From Sedimentisphaera salicampi (GTDB lineage: Bacteria; Planctomycetota; Phycisphaerae; Sedimentisphaerales; Sedimentisphaeraceae), in contig NZ_CP021023.1 in NCBI RefSeq assembly GCF_002117005.1, positions 744,001-808,000 of the forward strand: a DNA stretch of 64,000 nt. Reading direction: 5' to 3'. The position numbers and the translations under genes are program-made. Positions 8,241 to 16,680 of this stretch are shown piece by piece. Within the stretch, counting starts at the first letter, position 1. Every line of letters starts with the position of its first letter. The notes beneath the pieces are model-generated. The model had not been told where the DNA came from, ran no database searches, and saw only the letters and a list, made by a program, of their open reading frames with translations.

Positions 8241-10769
8241 TTAGAATTCTAAGCTTCCCTCAAGCCTTATGTCTTTTGAAGAGCTGCCTGCCATAATCAC
8301 AAACTCCCCTGGTTCTGCAATCCAGCAGTCGAGCTCTGGGTTGAAGAATGAAAAATCTTCTTTGCTGAGGGTGAATTGAACTGTCTTAGCCTGCCCCTTA
8401 TTGAGAGATATTTTCTCAAAGCCCTTCAGCTCTTTGACTGGTCTTTTAAGAGAACTCTTTTTATCGTGGATATAGATCTGTACGGTTTCCTTGCCCATTC
8501 TTTTGCCGGTATTCTTAACCGTGAGGGAAACGTTTGCCGTGAACGGCTCTTCGCTGGTAATTTTCAGATCGGAATATTCAAAGTTTGTATATGAAAGCCC
8601 GTGGCCAAAGGCAAACTCCGGCTCAACGTCCATCGTGTCGTAGTAGCGGTATCCCACGAAAATCCCTTCCTTATGCTCCACCTCGCCGTTCTCGCCCGGG
8701 TATTCGCCGATTGCGAAGGCAGGGGTGTCTTCGAGTCGTTTGGGCAAGGTAACAGGCAGCTTGCCTGAGGGATTAACCTTGCCGAAAATAATATCAGCTA
8801 TGGCTTCTCCGCCTCTCTGGCCGGCATACCATGCCTGAATCACAGAAGGCACGTCCTCAAGAAAGCCGCCCATCTCAACAGGCGAGCCGCCCACCATAAC
8901 AACAATAGTATTCGAGTTCGCCTCAGTGATTGCCTTGATCTGCTCTGCCTGCCTGCCCGGGAGCTTCATATCCGGCTTGTCTTTGCCTTCTCTGTCGTAT
9001 TCATGGCTCAGCCCCGCAAATACAACTGCCGCTCCGCAGCGGGAAGCCATCCGAGCGTCTTCCTTGAATATCTTGTTATGATTCATTTCTTTTCGCCAGA
9101 GCAGCTCAACTACAGAATCTTTCAGGCCGTTGTAATATTCAATTTTTATCTCACAGGTTTTATCTTTCTCAAGCCTGTACTTATCCGTTTCAAGCTGTGC
9201 GCCGTGGTTGCCCCAATTATCCACAACAAGCTCTCCGTCAATAAACAGCCTCGATCCGTCGTCGCTGTTGAGCCCGAATATATAATCCCCTGTTTCATCA
9301 ACCCTCACAGCACCAGTCCACCTTACAGAGAAGTTCGTTTTGGGCAGTTTTTTTGCCGGCGATTTTCCCGTCCAGTTGAAATTTACCTGACTGTCAATTT
9401 GCACTTCAGCGTGGCTGCCATCGAAATTTTTGTTATCGTAGTAATGGCCGATTAGCCCGTTTTGATTGGATGATTTTGAAGTAAGCAAGTTTTTAGCTGG
9501 TATGGGCTTCAATTCCTGCTTCCCGCTGTAGGGCTTGTAAAGCAGCTCTGTATTGCTCTCTTCGCAAGCCATCCGCATACCCTCCAGCGGAGTGATTTCA
9601 TAATCGCAGTGTATAGCACTGCTTCCTCCTCCTTCACTGTGAGTTTGATCTGCATTTATCCCAGTGATAAATATAGAGTCTAAGCCTTTCTTATCCAGCG
9701 GCAGGGCTGCTGGTGAATTTTTCAAAAGCACGATTGCCTCCCTTGCCGTCTCAAGTGCAATCTTTTCGTTTGCCTTTTTATCAAGCTTAGGTCTTTGCCG
9801 CTTGGGCGATTCTTTGAGAGCTCCAATTTCATAATGCAGCCTGAGCATCCGCCTTACCATATCATCAACCCTGCTCTCAGGGATCTCTCCATTTCTGCAC
9901 CCTTCAAGAAGCGGCTCGCCGAGATAGTTGTTATCATTGCCGGGCATTTCGAGGTCGAGCCCGCCCTCAGCAGCATTAACGCTGTGAACAGCTCCCCAGT
10001 CGCTCATAACAAGTCCGTCAAAACCCCATCTCTCTTTAAGTATATCGGTTTGGATAAAACCGTTTTCTGAGCAGTATGTCCCGTTGAGCTTGTTGTATGC
10101 GCTCATAACGGTTAGCACATTCCCCTCCTGCACACTGGCCTTGAAGCCAGGAAAATATATCTCGTGCAGCGTTCTTAAGTCAACGTTTTCGTCTATACTG
10201 AACCTTTGCCTTTCCTGGCTGTTCGCAACAAAGTGTTTCACGCAGGTTGCAACGCCGGTACTCTGTACGCCCTTGATGTATGGAACAATAAGCTCTGATA
10301 TGTGGTAAGGATCTTCGCTCATATATTCGAAAAATCGCCCGCAGAGCGGGTTTCGGTTGATGTTGATTGCCCCGCCCAAAATTACATCTCTCCCGGAAGC
10401 ACCGGTTTCAGTTCCCAAGGCCTTGCCGTAGTCTCTGATAAGCTCTCTGTTCCAAGTAGCTCCAACAGAAATGCCTGTTGGGAAGTAGGTGTGGGCTTCA
10501 TCCCTGTTAGGAAGGTGTTTTCTGTCTCTGTATCTAATTCCAACCCCGTGAGGCCCGTTTACAACTTCAAGCGATCTTATCCCGAGACGTTCTACTGATG
10601 CTGTGGTAAAGCGAGAAGCCCCATGACATAGTGATACCTTCTCCTCAAGCGTCATTTTCTTTAGCAATTTTTCCACAGTTTCCTCTCTGTGCAGGCTTGC
10701 TGATGCCATGCTGGAATTGATTGCCAATGCAAGAGCAATCAATAACAATAATTTCCACAGCCATCCCAT
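8241..10769 (-). CDS. GH3 family beta-glucosidase with PA14 insert; N-terminus rebuilt by an IS end
   Basis: 842-residue retaining exo-beta-glycosidase. GH3 N-terminal barrel (about 30-310) has KHFVANSQE and the nucleophile motif VMSDWGAVH (Asp257). The alpha/beta sandwich is split by a PA14 domain (about 430-545, FGLNSDDGSRLFIDGE), and a fibronectin-III-like domain closes the protein (about 745-830). It probably releases glucose or xylose from oligosaccharides outside the cytoplasm. The start is unusual: ATG and codons 2-4 lie in the terminal inverted repeat of the IS at 10756-12263, and codon 5 (TGG) straddles the junction. The original start, with AAGGA upstream, is at 12293-12295 beyond the IS. 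The hybrid N-terminus MGWLWKLLLLIALALA still looks like a signal peptide, but no clear ribosome site precedes the new ATG, so expression is uncertain. Confidence 0.9.
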   Translation of the reverse strand: MGWLWKLLLLIALALAINSSMASASLHREETVEKLLKKMTLEEKVSLCHGASRFTTASVERLGIRSLEVVNGPHGVGIRYRDRKHLPNRDEAHTYFPTGISVGATWNRELIRDYGKALGTETGASGRDVILGGAININRNPLCGRFFEYMSEDPYHISELIVPYIKGVQSTGVATCVKHFVANSQERQRFSIDENVDLRTLHEIYFPGFKASVQEGNVLTVMSAYNKLNGTYCSENGFIQTDILKERWGFDGLVMSDWGAVHSVNAAEGGLDLEMPGNDNNYLGEPLLEGCRNGEIPESRVDDMVRRMLRLHYEIGALKESPKRQRPKLDKKANEKIALETAREAIVLLKNSPAALPLDKKGLDSIFITGINADQTHSEGGGSSAIHCDYEITPLEGMRMACEESNTELLYKPYSGKQELKPIPAKNLLTSKSSNQNGLIGHYYDNKNFDGSHAEVQIDSQVNFNWTGKSPAKKLPKTNFSVRWTGAVRVDETGDYIFGLNSDDGSRLFIDGELVVDNWGNHGAQLETDKYRLEKDKTCEIKIEYYNGLKDSVVELLWRKEMNHNKIFKEDARMASRCGAAVVFAGLSHEYDREGKDKPDMKLPGRQAEQIKAITEANSNTIVVMVGGSPVEMGGFLEDVPSVIQAWYAGQRGGEAIADIIFGKVNPSGKLPVTLPKRLEDTPAFAIGEYPGENGEVEHKEGIFVGYRYYDTMDVEPEFAFGHGLSYTNFEYSDLKITSEEPFTANVSLTVKNTGKRMGKETVQIYIHDKKSSLKRPVKELKGFEKISLNKGQAKTVQFTLSKEDFSFFNPELDCWIAEPGEFVIMAGSSSKDIRLEGSLEF

Positions 10770-12263
10770 AGGTCCATAGATTTATCGTTGAGGGCTTGTT
10801 TATTGTATTAAAACGCCCTTTTCCTGAAGGATTTCAATCACCCCAGTTTGCATTTTTTTGGCTATTGTTCAATTGTCAGTTATTTGCTCAATACTGCCCA
10901 CTCTTTTTTCACCTCTTTCTTTGCGTAAAATCTTGCTACATATTAAAACCTGGCAAATAAGCCTGCTGAGGGCTTGCAACCATACGCGGTGAACCACGTG
11001 CTGTCCCACAGGCAGCCATAACGCTAAAAACATCCAGCCGGCTGAATAATACACCCCTCAGCAAAGTAAACAATCGACTGAATGTTCCTTTCCATTTGCC
11101 GAGGAAACCTATATACCGTATTAAAATATAAGCAAGCATTGCCGTCCATACTTGCCATAGAATCGCTTCTTGGCTATGCCCTAGGAAATCGCTTAGCTGC
11201 AAAGTCTGCTTTATTTGCTTGAAAAACACCTCTATGCCCCATCGGCATTTATATAGGCCGCAGATACTGCTCGGCGCCCACTGAGTATTGTTAGTGATAA
11301 ATTTCATAAGCTTTTTCTCGCCGTTAACTTCCACATAAGCCTTAACCAAACGGAGCTGCTTCGGGTAGGCCTCATAGCTTTTCGGCATTTCAAGTTCAAT
11401 TAATGCATCGTATTGGATATCACCTTTTGGTTCTGTATTCTGTTTAACAAAACGATATTTCATATTGTCTTTGGCTCTGGTAACCCAGAATAATTCTCGC
11501 CTGTCAAGATCAGCCAGATGCTTAAAATCCACGTAAGCCTTGTCAAAAACCGCTATTTCGCCGCTTTTAAGGTTCTGACAGAGCTGATAAGCCTCTGTCG
11601 AATCATGGGTTGAGGCTTCTTTTACAATAGCAAATTGAGGCAGGAATGTCTGGAGATTAAGCTGCATGTGGCACTTTGCAGCGGCTTTGCGTCTGCGATG
11701 TTTAGCCCAGTCAATACAGTTGGCTACAAGCTGAATCGTTGTTGAATCAACCGCATATATTGCTCTCTTAAAACGCCTTGGAAGGCCGGAGTATTTATGA
11801 CCTCTGCCAAAATTAGGATGCTGGGCTTGGATATGGGACAGCACCTCCCAGAAGAGAGTCTCTGCCATACGAGGATCTCGAACCCTGTTTGCATGAGAAA
11901 GCCCATTCCTGCTTGGTGGGGTTGCACGGCGAATAGGAATCAAAGCTCCGGAATGATTACGCAATGTGTCGGCAACGTCGTTCAGCGAGAGGCTGTGAGC
12001 AATCTGGACATGAAGCATAGATACAATGTGAGACCAGCACGAAAATGTTCGTGATTGCTTGTCAATACCGTAAAACCGGGATAATTTTGAAACAAGATAA
12101 GCAGGAATATATTGGCATATCTGCTTGAGAACTGTATATTGATGCTTAGCGGGTGTCATGAGTTACTCCTAATTTTTGGTTAGTTTGTTGAAATTAGTGT
12201 AACTCATACCCCGCTATTTTCAAAGAAACATCTTATATTTTGTTCTTCTATGGGATGGCTGTG
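10756..12263 (-). mobile_element. IS4-family insertion sequence, copy 1 (1508 bp)
   Basis: Perfect 16-base terminal inverted repeats, CACAGCCATCCCATAG at the left and its complement at the right, bracket one transposase gene. The element is flanked by the 9-base direct repeat AATAATTTC (10747-10755 and 12264-12272), the target duplication. It lies within the first codons of the GH3 gene. An apparently identical copy is at 54014-55521, so transposition is recent. Confidence 0.97.
10936..12159 (-). CDS. IS4-family DDE transposase (copy 1)
   Basis: 407 residues. An N-terminal DUF4372-like domain (about 1-75) precedes the DDE domain. First Asp is in AVDSTTIQL (about residue 137), second in VFDKAYVDF (about 207), and the Glu lies in the IS4-family YREK signature, seen as YKCRWGIEVFFKQIK (Y-x2-R-x3-E-x6-K, about 300-315). 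The enzyme cuts and joins the 16-base terminal repeats. It reads in the same direction as the GH3 gene it interrupts. The protein is the same as that at 54194-55417. No frameshift or stop is present, so it is probably active. Confidence 0.97.
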   Translation of the reverse strand: MTPAKHQYTVLKQICQYIPAYLVSKLSRFYGIDKQSRTFSCWSHIVSMLHVQIAHSLSLNDVADTLRNHSGALIPIRRATPPSRNGLSHANRVRDPRMAETLFWEVLSHIQAQHPNFGRGHKYSGLPRRFKRAIYAVDSTTIQLVANCIDWAKHRRRKAAAKCHMQLNLQTFLPQFAIVKEASTHDSTEAYQLCQNLKSGEIAVFDKAYVDFKHLADLDRRELFWVTRAKDNMKYRFVKQNTEPKGDIQYDALIELEMPKSYEAYPKQLRLVKAYVEVNGEKKLMKFITNNTQWAPSSICGLYKCRWGIEVFFKQIKQTLQLSDFLGHSQEAILWQVWTAMLAYILIRYIGFLGKWKGTFSRLFTLLRGVLFSRLDVFSVMAACGTARGSPRMVASPQQAYLPGFNM

Positions 12264-12310
12264 AATAATTTCTTAAATCCTTTAATCATTGTCATCTTGA
12301 AAATCCTTAA
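12264..12310 (-). other. Severed original 5' end of the GH3 gene
   Basis: Removing the IS and one copy of its target duplication joins ATG at 12293-12295 to the GH3 frame: MTMIKGFKK then LLLLIALALA, a canonical signal peptide. AAGGA sits 9 bases before that ATG. In the present sequence the same start reads 15 codons, MTMIKGFKKLFTAIP, and stops at the TAG inside the IS terminal repeat. Confidence 0.85.
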
Positions 12311-12389
12311 AATAGAGTTAAAAATTGCGATATTTCTGTTGCTAAAAAGTTTCAATGGGACCTTTCAGCGTCTTTACTTCTCTTATAGA

Positions 12390-12740
12390 TTATATTGTGC
12401 CTAATGTTTCTTCTTTCGGTTTTAGTCCACGGTTTACGTGCGGGAAAAGGGCCTTGGATATTCCAACCCGCGGGTGATAGCAGCCTGTCATAAGAGCCGC
12501 TCTTGAGGGGCTGCATACGCTCTGGGATACGTGGAAATCGGTAAATCTCATCCCCTCAGCGGCCATTTTGTCTAAGTTGGGGGTTTCGAAGCCCTCTGCT
12601 CCAAAACAGCCCACGTCTTCATATCCCTAATCATCTGTGAATATTACAACAAAATTCGGCAGTTTCTGCGCTGCAGCGGCTGATAAGCTATCTGCAAGGC
12701 CGCCGGCGCGTTTTAGAAAATTTCTTCTGATGAAACGTTT
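12390..12740 (-). pseudogene. Sulfatase pseudogene (5' fragment with in-frame stop)
   Basis: The minus frame reads KRFIRRNFLKRAGG (export-type start without an ATG), then NFVVIFTDD, a TAG stop where active sulfatases have Gln, [19 protein letters not shown], and the formylglycine motif [13 protein letters not shown]. It ends after EETLGTI, about a quarter of normal length. Three lesions (no start, internal stop, truncation) make it dead. It lies between the IS4-family element and an ISL3 transposase remnant, and its upstream region matches that of the 5617-7929 gene. It was probably once part of the glycan block with GH3 and GH92. Confidence 0.85.
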
Positions 12741-12827
12741 GATATAACGCCCTTTCTTTTCAAGCTGTTAAACAGCAAAAATTCATTGAAAGCGTTTTTA
12801 ATCTACCCACAATACTATAAAGCAAAG

Positions 12828-12909
12828 CTCCGCTAAAGATAAATTAGTAAAAACATTTTCAATAACGATTTTCAAATATATTCTTAGGTTTATATCTTAA
12901 GGAGTGCTA
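12828..12909 (-). promoter_or_regulatory. Duplicated upstream element, copy 2
   Basis: Near copy of 8022-8105, placed about 88 bases upstream of the sulfatase pseudogene and in the same orientation to it. It keeps the TTGAAA-like and TATCTT-like boxes. Its persistence beside a dead gene suggests duplication of a whole promoter region. Confidence 0.5.
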
Positions 12910-12958
12910 ATTTTCTCGGCTCTTCCGAAAAACGCGTAATTAATTTCAAAAAGAAGGA

Positions 12959-13150
12959 TCATCCGAATAATGCGTACTTTTCATTGCGGAAGTTGAACAG
13001 TCTGAGTTTGAAATATTGCTTGTCTCTGTATCCATAAGGCTTTTTTTTGCAGGGTTCATATTTTAGCAGCTTTCATTTTGCCGCTGCTTATTTTATGTTC
13101 ATACCAGTTAAGGATATGGTTTCTCCAACCTCTTATCCTATTAGCCCTGA
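12959..13150 (-). pseudogene. Remnant of an ISL3-like transposase C-terminus
   Basis: Minus strand: one frame gives GWRNHILNWYEHKISSGK followed, after a stop (TGA) and a frame change, by YGYRDKQYFKLRLFNF and NEKYALFG then TGA. This order matches the end of ISL3-type transposases (WxxHIxNWY...ISxGK...KIKTLKR..YGYRDxxYFxLR), with the middle partly deleted. No start, catalytic domain or terminal repeats remain. The rest of the 12741-13219 gap is AT-rich with no gene; a hairpin at 13162-13186 may end the upstream URO-D transcript. Confidence 0.6.
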
Positions 13151-13219
13151 TTTCTCACTTAGGGGTAAAAAGTGGGTTTTTGCCCCCGTCAGAGGGGTTG
13201 GTCTGTCGCCAAAGATTCG

Positions 13220-14248
13220 TTATTTTTTGAGCTTTTCGTTATTGAAGCCATCCTGATTCTTTGCTTCATCGATAAACGCAAGCATATTTTCAAGGCAGGT
13301 GTCTCCTTCAACGGCATGGGAAGGAGAGAAAATATAACCGCCTTTCGCCCCGGCCTTCAAGAGCCTTTGCGATTCAATCACTACATCCTCAGCGGTTCCG
13401 CAGGGCAGTGTTTTCTGCATTGAGAGTCCGCCGAAAAAGGTGAGCCTGCCCCTGTATCTTTCCAGTAATTCAAAGATATCCATAACTTCCGGCTGGAACG
13501 GATTAAAGCAGTTCACTCCGGCATCAATCAAGTCGTCAAAAAGCTCGTCAACGTCGCCGCAGGAATGTATGAAAACGTATTTGCCCTTCTCTCTCGCTGC
13601 CCTGTACATCCTCTTGAGATGTGGAAGTATGAATTCTCTCCAGAATTTCGGCCCCATCTGCAAACCCTGCTGCTGTCCCCAGTCGTCCCCGAAGTAAACA
13701 GCGTCTATGTCATATTCAGCGGCTTTTTCAAGCTGGGCAATGTTGTAGTCGGTTATTTTCGTGAATAACTGGTGCACGAAGTCTGGATGGTCGAGAAAAT
13801 CCATCATCAGATTTTCCATGCCCCTCAATGTCCATGCACGTTCGTAGAGGGAAAAGCCTATTTCAAACAGGCGGAAACAATCGGAGTATTTCGAAATCAA
13901 ATTTTCGATATTTTCAAAGAACCGTTTGTCCAGCGGATCGGGGAATTCGTATCCTGAGAGGCTTGGTTCTTTTAACACCTGTCCGCACACTACGCCGATA
14001 TCTTTATCAACGCTGCGGTCCCATTTTACTCCGAAAACATCTTGATAAATCCCGCCGCCGAGCTCTTTAAAAAAGCCTATATCACTGCCCAGCCTGACAA
14101 TATGATTATCTGCGGCTTTATCTATATCTTCTGTGCCGAAATGCTCCACAAGAAGCTCATTTGCTTCCTGAGTAAACTTGTAAGACCACGGGACATACGG
14201 AGGGGTTTTGCCTTCAAGAACAGTTTTTACTACATCTCTTTTGTTCAT
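13220..14248 (-). CDS. Uroporphyrinogen decarboxylase (URO-D/MtaA) family protein
   Basis: About 342 residues with URO-D/methyltransferase fold features: the C-terminal half has [43 protein letters not shown] and [15 protein letters not shown], all typical of the non-heme URO-D-like branch related to corrinoid methyltransferases MtaA/CmuA. The start [10 protein letters not shown] is chosen because GGAG lies 5 bases before it; a frame extension to 14275 lacks a ribosome site. True HemE residues are not conserved enough for tetrapyrrole synthesis. Phycisphaerae often carry such genes near glycoside hydrolases and sulfatases, where a demethylation role on methylated sugars is only a guess. No corrinoid protein is next to it. 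Confidence 0.8.
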   Translation of the reverse strand: MNKRDVVKTVLEGKTPPYVPWSYKFTQEANELLVEHFGTEDIDKAADNHIVRLGSDIGFFKELGGGIYQDVFGVKWDRSVDKDIGVVCGQVLKEPSLSGYEFPDPLDKRFFENIENLISKYSDCFRLFEIGFSLYERAWTLRGMENLMMDFLDHPDFVHQLFTKITDYNIAQLEKAAEYDIDAVYFGDDWGQQQGLQMGPKFWREFILPHLKRMYRAAREKGKYVFIHSCGDVDELFDDLIDAGVNCFNPFQPEVMDIFELLERYRGRLTFFGGLSMQKTLPCGTAEDVVIESQRLLKAGAKGGYIFSPSHAVEGDTCLENMLAFIDEAKNQDGFNNEKLKK

Positions 14249-14339
14249 CACTTCTCCAAAATCTTCTTCTATCATTAATTGAAACTGCCAGAATCAGATC
14301 GTTCATTGCCTAAAGCATTAAGATGCGTTTTTCAGTGCT

Positions 14340-14495
14340 TCAGCTTTTCTCTTGCCTTGCCGCAAGGCTGTCGCAGAGTTCGTTGTTTTTATCGCCGCTG
14401 TGCCCTATAACACATTTCCAGTGTCTTTCTCGCAAGCATATCCCCCGCCCCTCTTCCAGAAGGGTGTTTTTTGCGGGCGTGATTTCTTTTGCCTT
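14340..14495 (-). pseudogene. Ribonuclease HI remnant (C-terminal fragment)
   Basis: After an in-frame stop at 14496-14498 the minus frame reads KEITPAKNTLLEE...HWKCVIGHSGDKNNELCD then SLAARQEKS and TGA. The W-x-x-V-x-GHSGD-x-x-NE-x-CD-x-LA pattern is the conserved C-terminal motif of RNase HI, including the catalytic-loop His and the final metal-binding Asp. The N-terminal two thirds, including the other carboxylates, are missing; upstream sequence runs into the tRNA-Leu terminator. The rest of 14249-14596 shows no other gene. Confidence 0.6.
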
Positions 14496-14562
14496 TCAGG
14501 CAGGGCAGGAGATTAACGCCGTCGAAAGGCTTGCCGAGAATCTTGCTCCCCTGCTAATGATT

Positions 14563-14587
14563 GTAATAAAACCCCTCTCACGGGGTC
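14563..14587 (-). terminator. Terminator of tRNA-Leu
   Basis: Minus strand: ACCCC-GTGAGA-GGGGT hairpin followed by TTTTATT, about 10 bases past the tRNA 3' end. Confidence 0.6.
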
Positions 14588-14596
14588 AAAAAAAGG

Positions 14597-14681
14597 TGCC
14601 GGAGGTGGGACTTGAACCCACACCCTGTTAACCAGGAAAGGATTTTGAATCCTTCGCGTCTGCCGATTCCGCCACTCCGGC
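14597..14681 (-). tRNA. tRNA-Leu (anticodon CAA)
   Basis: An 85-base class II tRNA. The acceptor stem GCCGGAG pairs with CTCCGGC, the discriminator is A, and CCA is not encoded. The anticodon loop TTCAAAA gives CAA, reading UUG leucine codons. A long variable arm (CTGGTTAACAGG) and the T-loop GGTTCAAGTCC are present. Confidence 0.95.
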
Positions 14682-14695
14682 AAGGAAAGTGCATA

Positions 14696-14724
14696 AAGAT
14701 AAGTAAAAGGGTGATTTATGTCAA
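14696..14724 (-). promoter_or_regulatory. Sigma-70-type promoter of tRNA-Leu
   Basis: Consensus -35 TTGACA (14719-14724) and -10 TATCTT (14696-14701) separated by 17 bases, 14 bases before the tRNA 5' end. Confidence 0.8.
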
Positions 14725-14996
14725 GCAGTATTAACCGGATCAAAAGAGAAAACCGCGGACAGTACGCATTGCACGGATTTCACAGATTTTCTGCGGCAAC
14801 CAGCGAGTGGTAAGAAGATTTGCCGCACGCCCCTTGCTACAAAAAATCTGCGTAATCAGTGGATGAAATCAGTTTCGCCTGTACATGCCCACAAAGCCCT
14901 CAAAAAAAAACCTTGAATCCTTCGAGAACTTCGAGGTTTAGTAAGGAATTTTCTTACCACGAATTTTCTGTAGGATAAACGGTTAACTGTACCTAT
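14725..14996. other. Intergenic stretch without a gene
   Basis: No coding frame or RNA gene is convincing. It contains short phrases (such as GGATTTCACAGATTT and TGATTACGCAGATTTT) similar to parts of the dispersed intergenic repeats elsewhere in the window, so it may be an old, degraded repeat copy. Confidence 0.3.
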
Positions 14997-15024
14997 AAAA
15001 CCCAGCAGAGAATGCCCTGCTGGG
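14997..15024 (-). terminator. Terminator of leuB
   Basis: Minus strand: GCCCAGCAG and CTGCTGGGT arms around an 8-base loop, then TTTTAT. It begins about 28 bases after the leuB stop. Confidence 0.85.
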
Positions 15025-15051
15025 CTGCTTCTATTTTCCCGCACCGGATTA

Positions 15052-16140
15052 TCACCCGCTGGTGATTTTTTCTGCTATCATATCGCCCGCTTCGCTGGTG
15101 GAACAGCCCATCTTGCCGGCTGCCATGCTCTCGAATTTTTCGGCCGTTGCCCACTTCACCGCATTTTCGATATCCTCGCCTGCGCTGCTTTCCCCGAGCG
15201 TTTCGAGCATCATCGCCCCTGAACATATTGCAGCAAGCGGGTTGATTTGGCCGAGTCCGGTAAATGCGGGGGCAGTACCGCCGATCGGCTCAAACATACT
15301 CACGCCTTCAGGGTTTATATTCCCGCCAGCGGCTATTCCAAGCCCGCCCTGAGTGGCTGCGCCGAGGTCTGTGATGATATCGCCGAACATATTGCCCGTA
15401 ACCACTACATCAAATATCTCGGGGCACTGAACCATATATATGCAGGCCGCATCAACGTGGTAGTATTCCCGCTTCACATCGGGATACTCCGCCTCGCCGA
15501 TCTCGTTGAATGCCCTGTCCCAGAGCCCGTAAACATAGGTGAGCACGTTCGTCTTGCCCACTAATGCAAGTGTATTATGCTCGCCCTTGCCTCTGGATTT
15601 TTTGCCGTTCTTACGTGCATATTCAAAAGCGAATCTCAGGCATCGCTCCACCTGAAAACGTGAATACACATTAGACTGCACTGCCACCTCATTCGCAGTG
15701 CCTGTGAGGGTGTTTCCGCCTGTTCCGGTGTACACCCCGCCTGTGTTCTCACGAACCACAACATAATCTATCTCATCAGGCCCCTTGCCTTTAATCGGGC
15801 TCTCAACGCCCGGATAGAGCTTCACAGGGCGAAGGTTTATGTACTGATCGAGCCCGAATCTCGCCTTCAGCAAAACTCCCTTCTCAAGAATTCCCGGGGC
15901 GATATCAGGCCTGCCGATTGCTCCGAGCAGGATTGAATCATAGCCCTTGAGTTCTGTGAGAGTTTCATCGGAGAGGGTTTCCCCTGTCCTGAGATAACGC
16001 TGCCCGCCGAGATCAAATTCGGTTGTCTTTATCTCAATATTGTGCTTGGCTGCCGCCGCCTGCATAACCTTAACAGCCTCCGCTGTAACTTCCGGGCCTG
16101 TCCCGTCGCCCGGGATCACTGCAATATTCAACTTGTTCAT
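15052..16140 (-). CDS. leuB: 3-isopropylmalate dehydrogenase
   Basis: 362-residue NAD-dependent beta-decarboxylating dehydrogenase of leucine synthesis, converting 3-isopropylmalate to 2-oxoisocaproate in the cytosol. Visible family motifs are AVIPGDGTGPEV at the N-terminus, the substrate-binding Arg region NLRPVKLYPG, VVRENTGGVYTG, the metal-site stretch MFGDIITDLGAA, and the NAD-binding PIGGTAP. The length fits LeuB. The start at MNKLNIAV is chosen because GGAG lies 6 bases before it; a longer frame to 16179 has none. It stands alone: leuC, leuD and leuA are not in the window, so it is either dispersed or at an operon boundary. Tartrate or isocitrate dehydrogenase relatives are less likely, given the LeuB-like motifs and length. 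Confidence 0.95.
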   Translation of the reverse strand: MNKLNIAVIPGDGTGPEVTAEAVKVMQAAAAKHNIEIKTTEFDLGGQRYLRTGETLSDETLTELKGYDSILLGAIGRPDIAPGILEKGVLLKARFGLDQYINLRPVKLYPGVESPIKGKGPDEIDYVVVRENTGGVYTGTGGNTLTGTANEVAVQSNVYSRFQVERCLRFAFEYARKNGKKSRGKGEHNTLALVGKTNVLTYVYGLWDRAFNEIGEAEYPDVKREYYHVDAACIYMVQCPEIFDVVVTGNMFGDIITDLGAATQGGLGIAAGGNINPEGVSMFEPIGGTAPAFTGLGQINPLAAICSGAMMLETLGESSAGEDIENAVKWATAEKFESMAAGKMGCSTSEAGDMIAEKITSG

Positions 16141-16204
16141 CTGTTTCTCCAATGATTTTGTGTGTTTAATTTGCCGCAATTATATATGCAAATTCGATTG
16201 GTGC

Positions 16205-16445
16205 AATAATGACTGCAAAATAAACGCCGCCCTGCCGGCAGAGAGCCTACCCTCATTTATGCACCTCTTCCCTCCAATGTAAATTTGATTTAAAACATCG
16301 GAGGAAGCGGAGTAATCGGAGGAAGAGACTGGTATATTATATAAAAAAATCTGTGGATTATATATATTTCCTCTGCGTCTGTCCGCCTGCGGCGTATAGA
16401 TTCAGCTTAAAAAAGCTTTGCCAAAAAATAATGCTGCACACCACC
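16205..16445 (-). repeat. Dispersed mosaic intergenic repeat, copy A
   Basis: The complement of this stretch follows the same order of blocks as the copy at 38690-39168: a GTGTGC-type end, GGCAAAGCTTTTTTAAGC, a GCCGCAGGCGG palindrome, an ATCCACAG block, AAATCAAATTTACATTGGA and CTCTCTGCCGGCAG. It sits between leuB and the GLUG gene. The remaining 16446-16680 shows no gene or strong signal. Confidence 0.7.
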
Positions 16446-16680
16446 GCCCTGCCGGGGATAACTGAGCAAGGAAAATGACAGCCCAATGATTGAGCAGGCT
16501 CAGCGGGATTATTTCTCTATTTCACCGCTAAGGGCTCGTGCGGGCAATGGACTGACGGCAAGCTTTCCCTGCAGTTAAAGAGAGTCCACATCACTGTGAA
16601 GGTTTGCTCTGATGTAAATTCAGTTTCAGGCCTCGAACCAATCGATTAAACAAAGCAATGCGGCATCAGTTTTGGCAGTT

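Noticed and set aside
10869-11054. Small minus-strand frame at the 3' end of the IS4-family element (and its twin at 54127-54312)
   Set aside because: It overlaps the transposase in another frame and shows no IS accessory-protein features.
12390-12740. TAG in the sulfatase fragment as possible recoding (pyrrolysine or read-through)
   Set aside because: The gene also lacks a start and three quarters of its length, so ordinary decay explains it.
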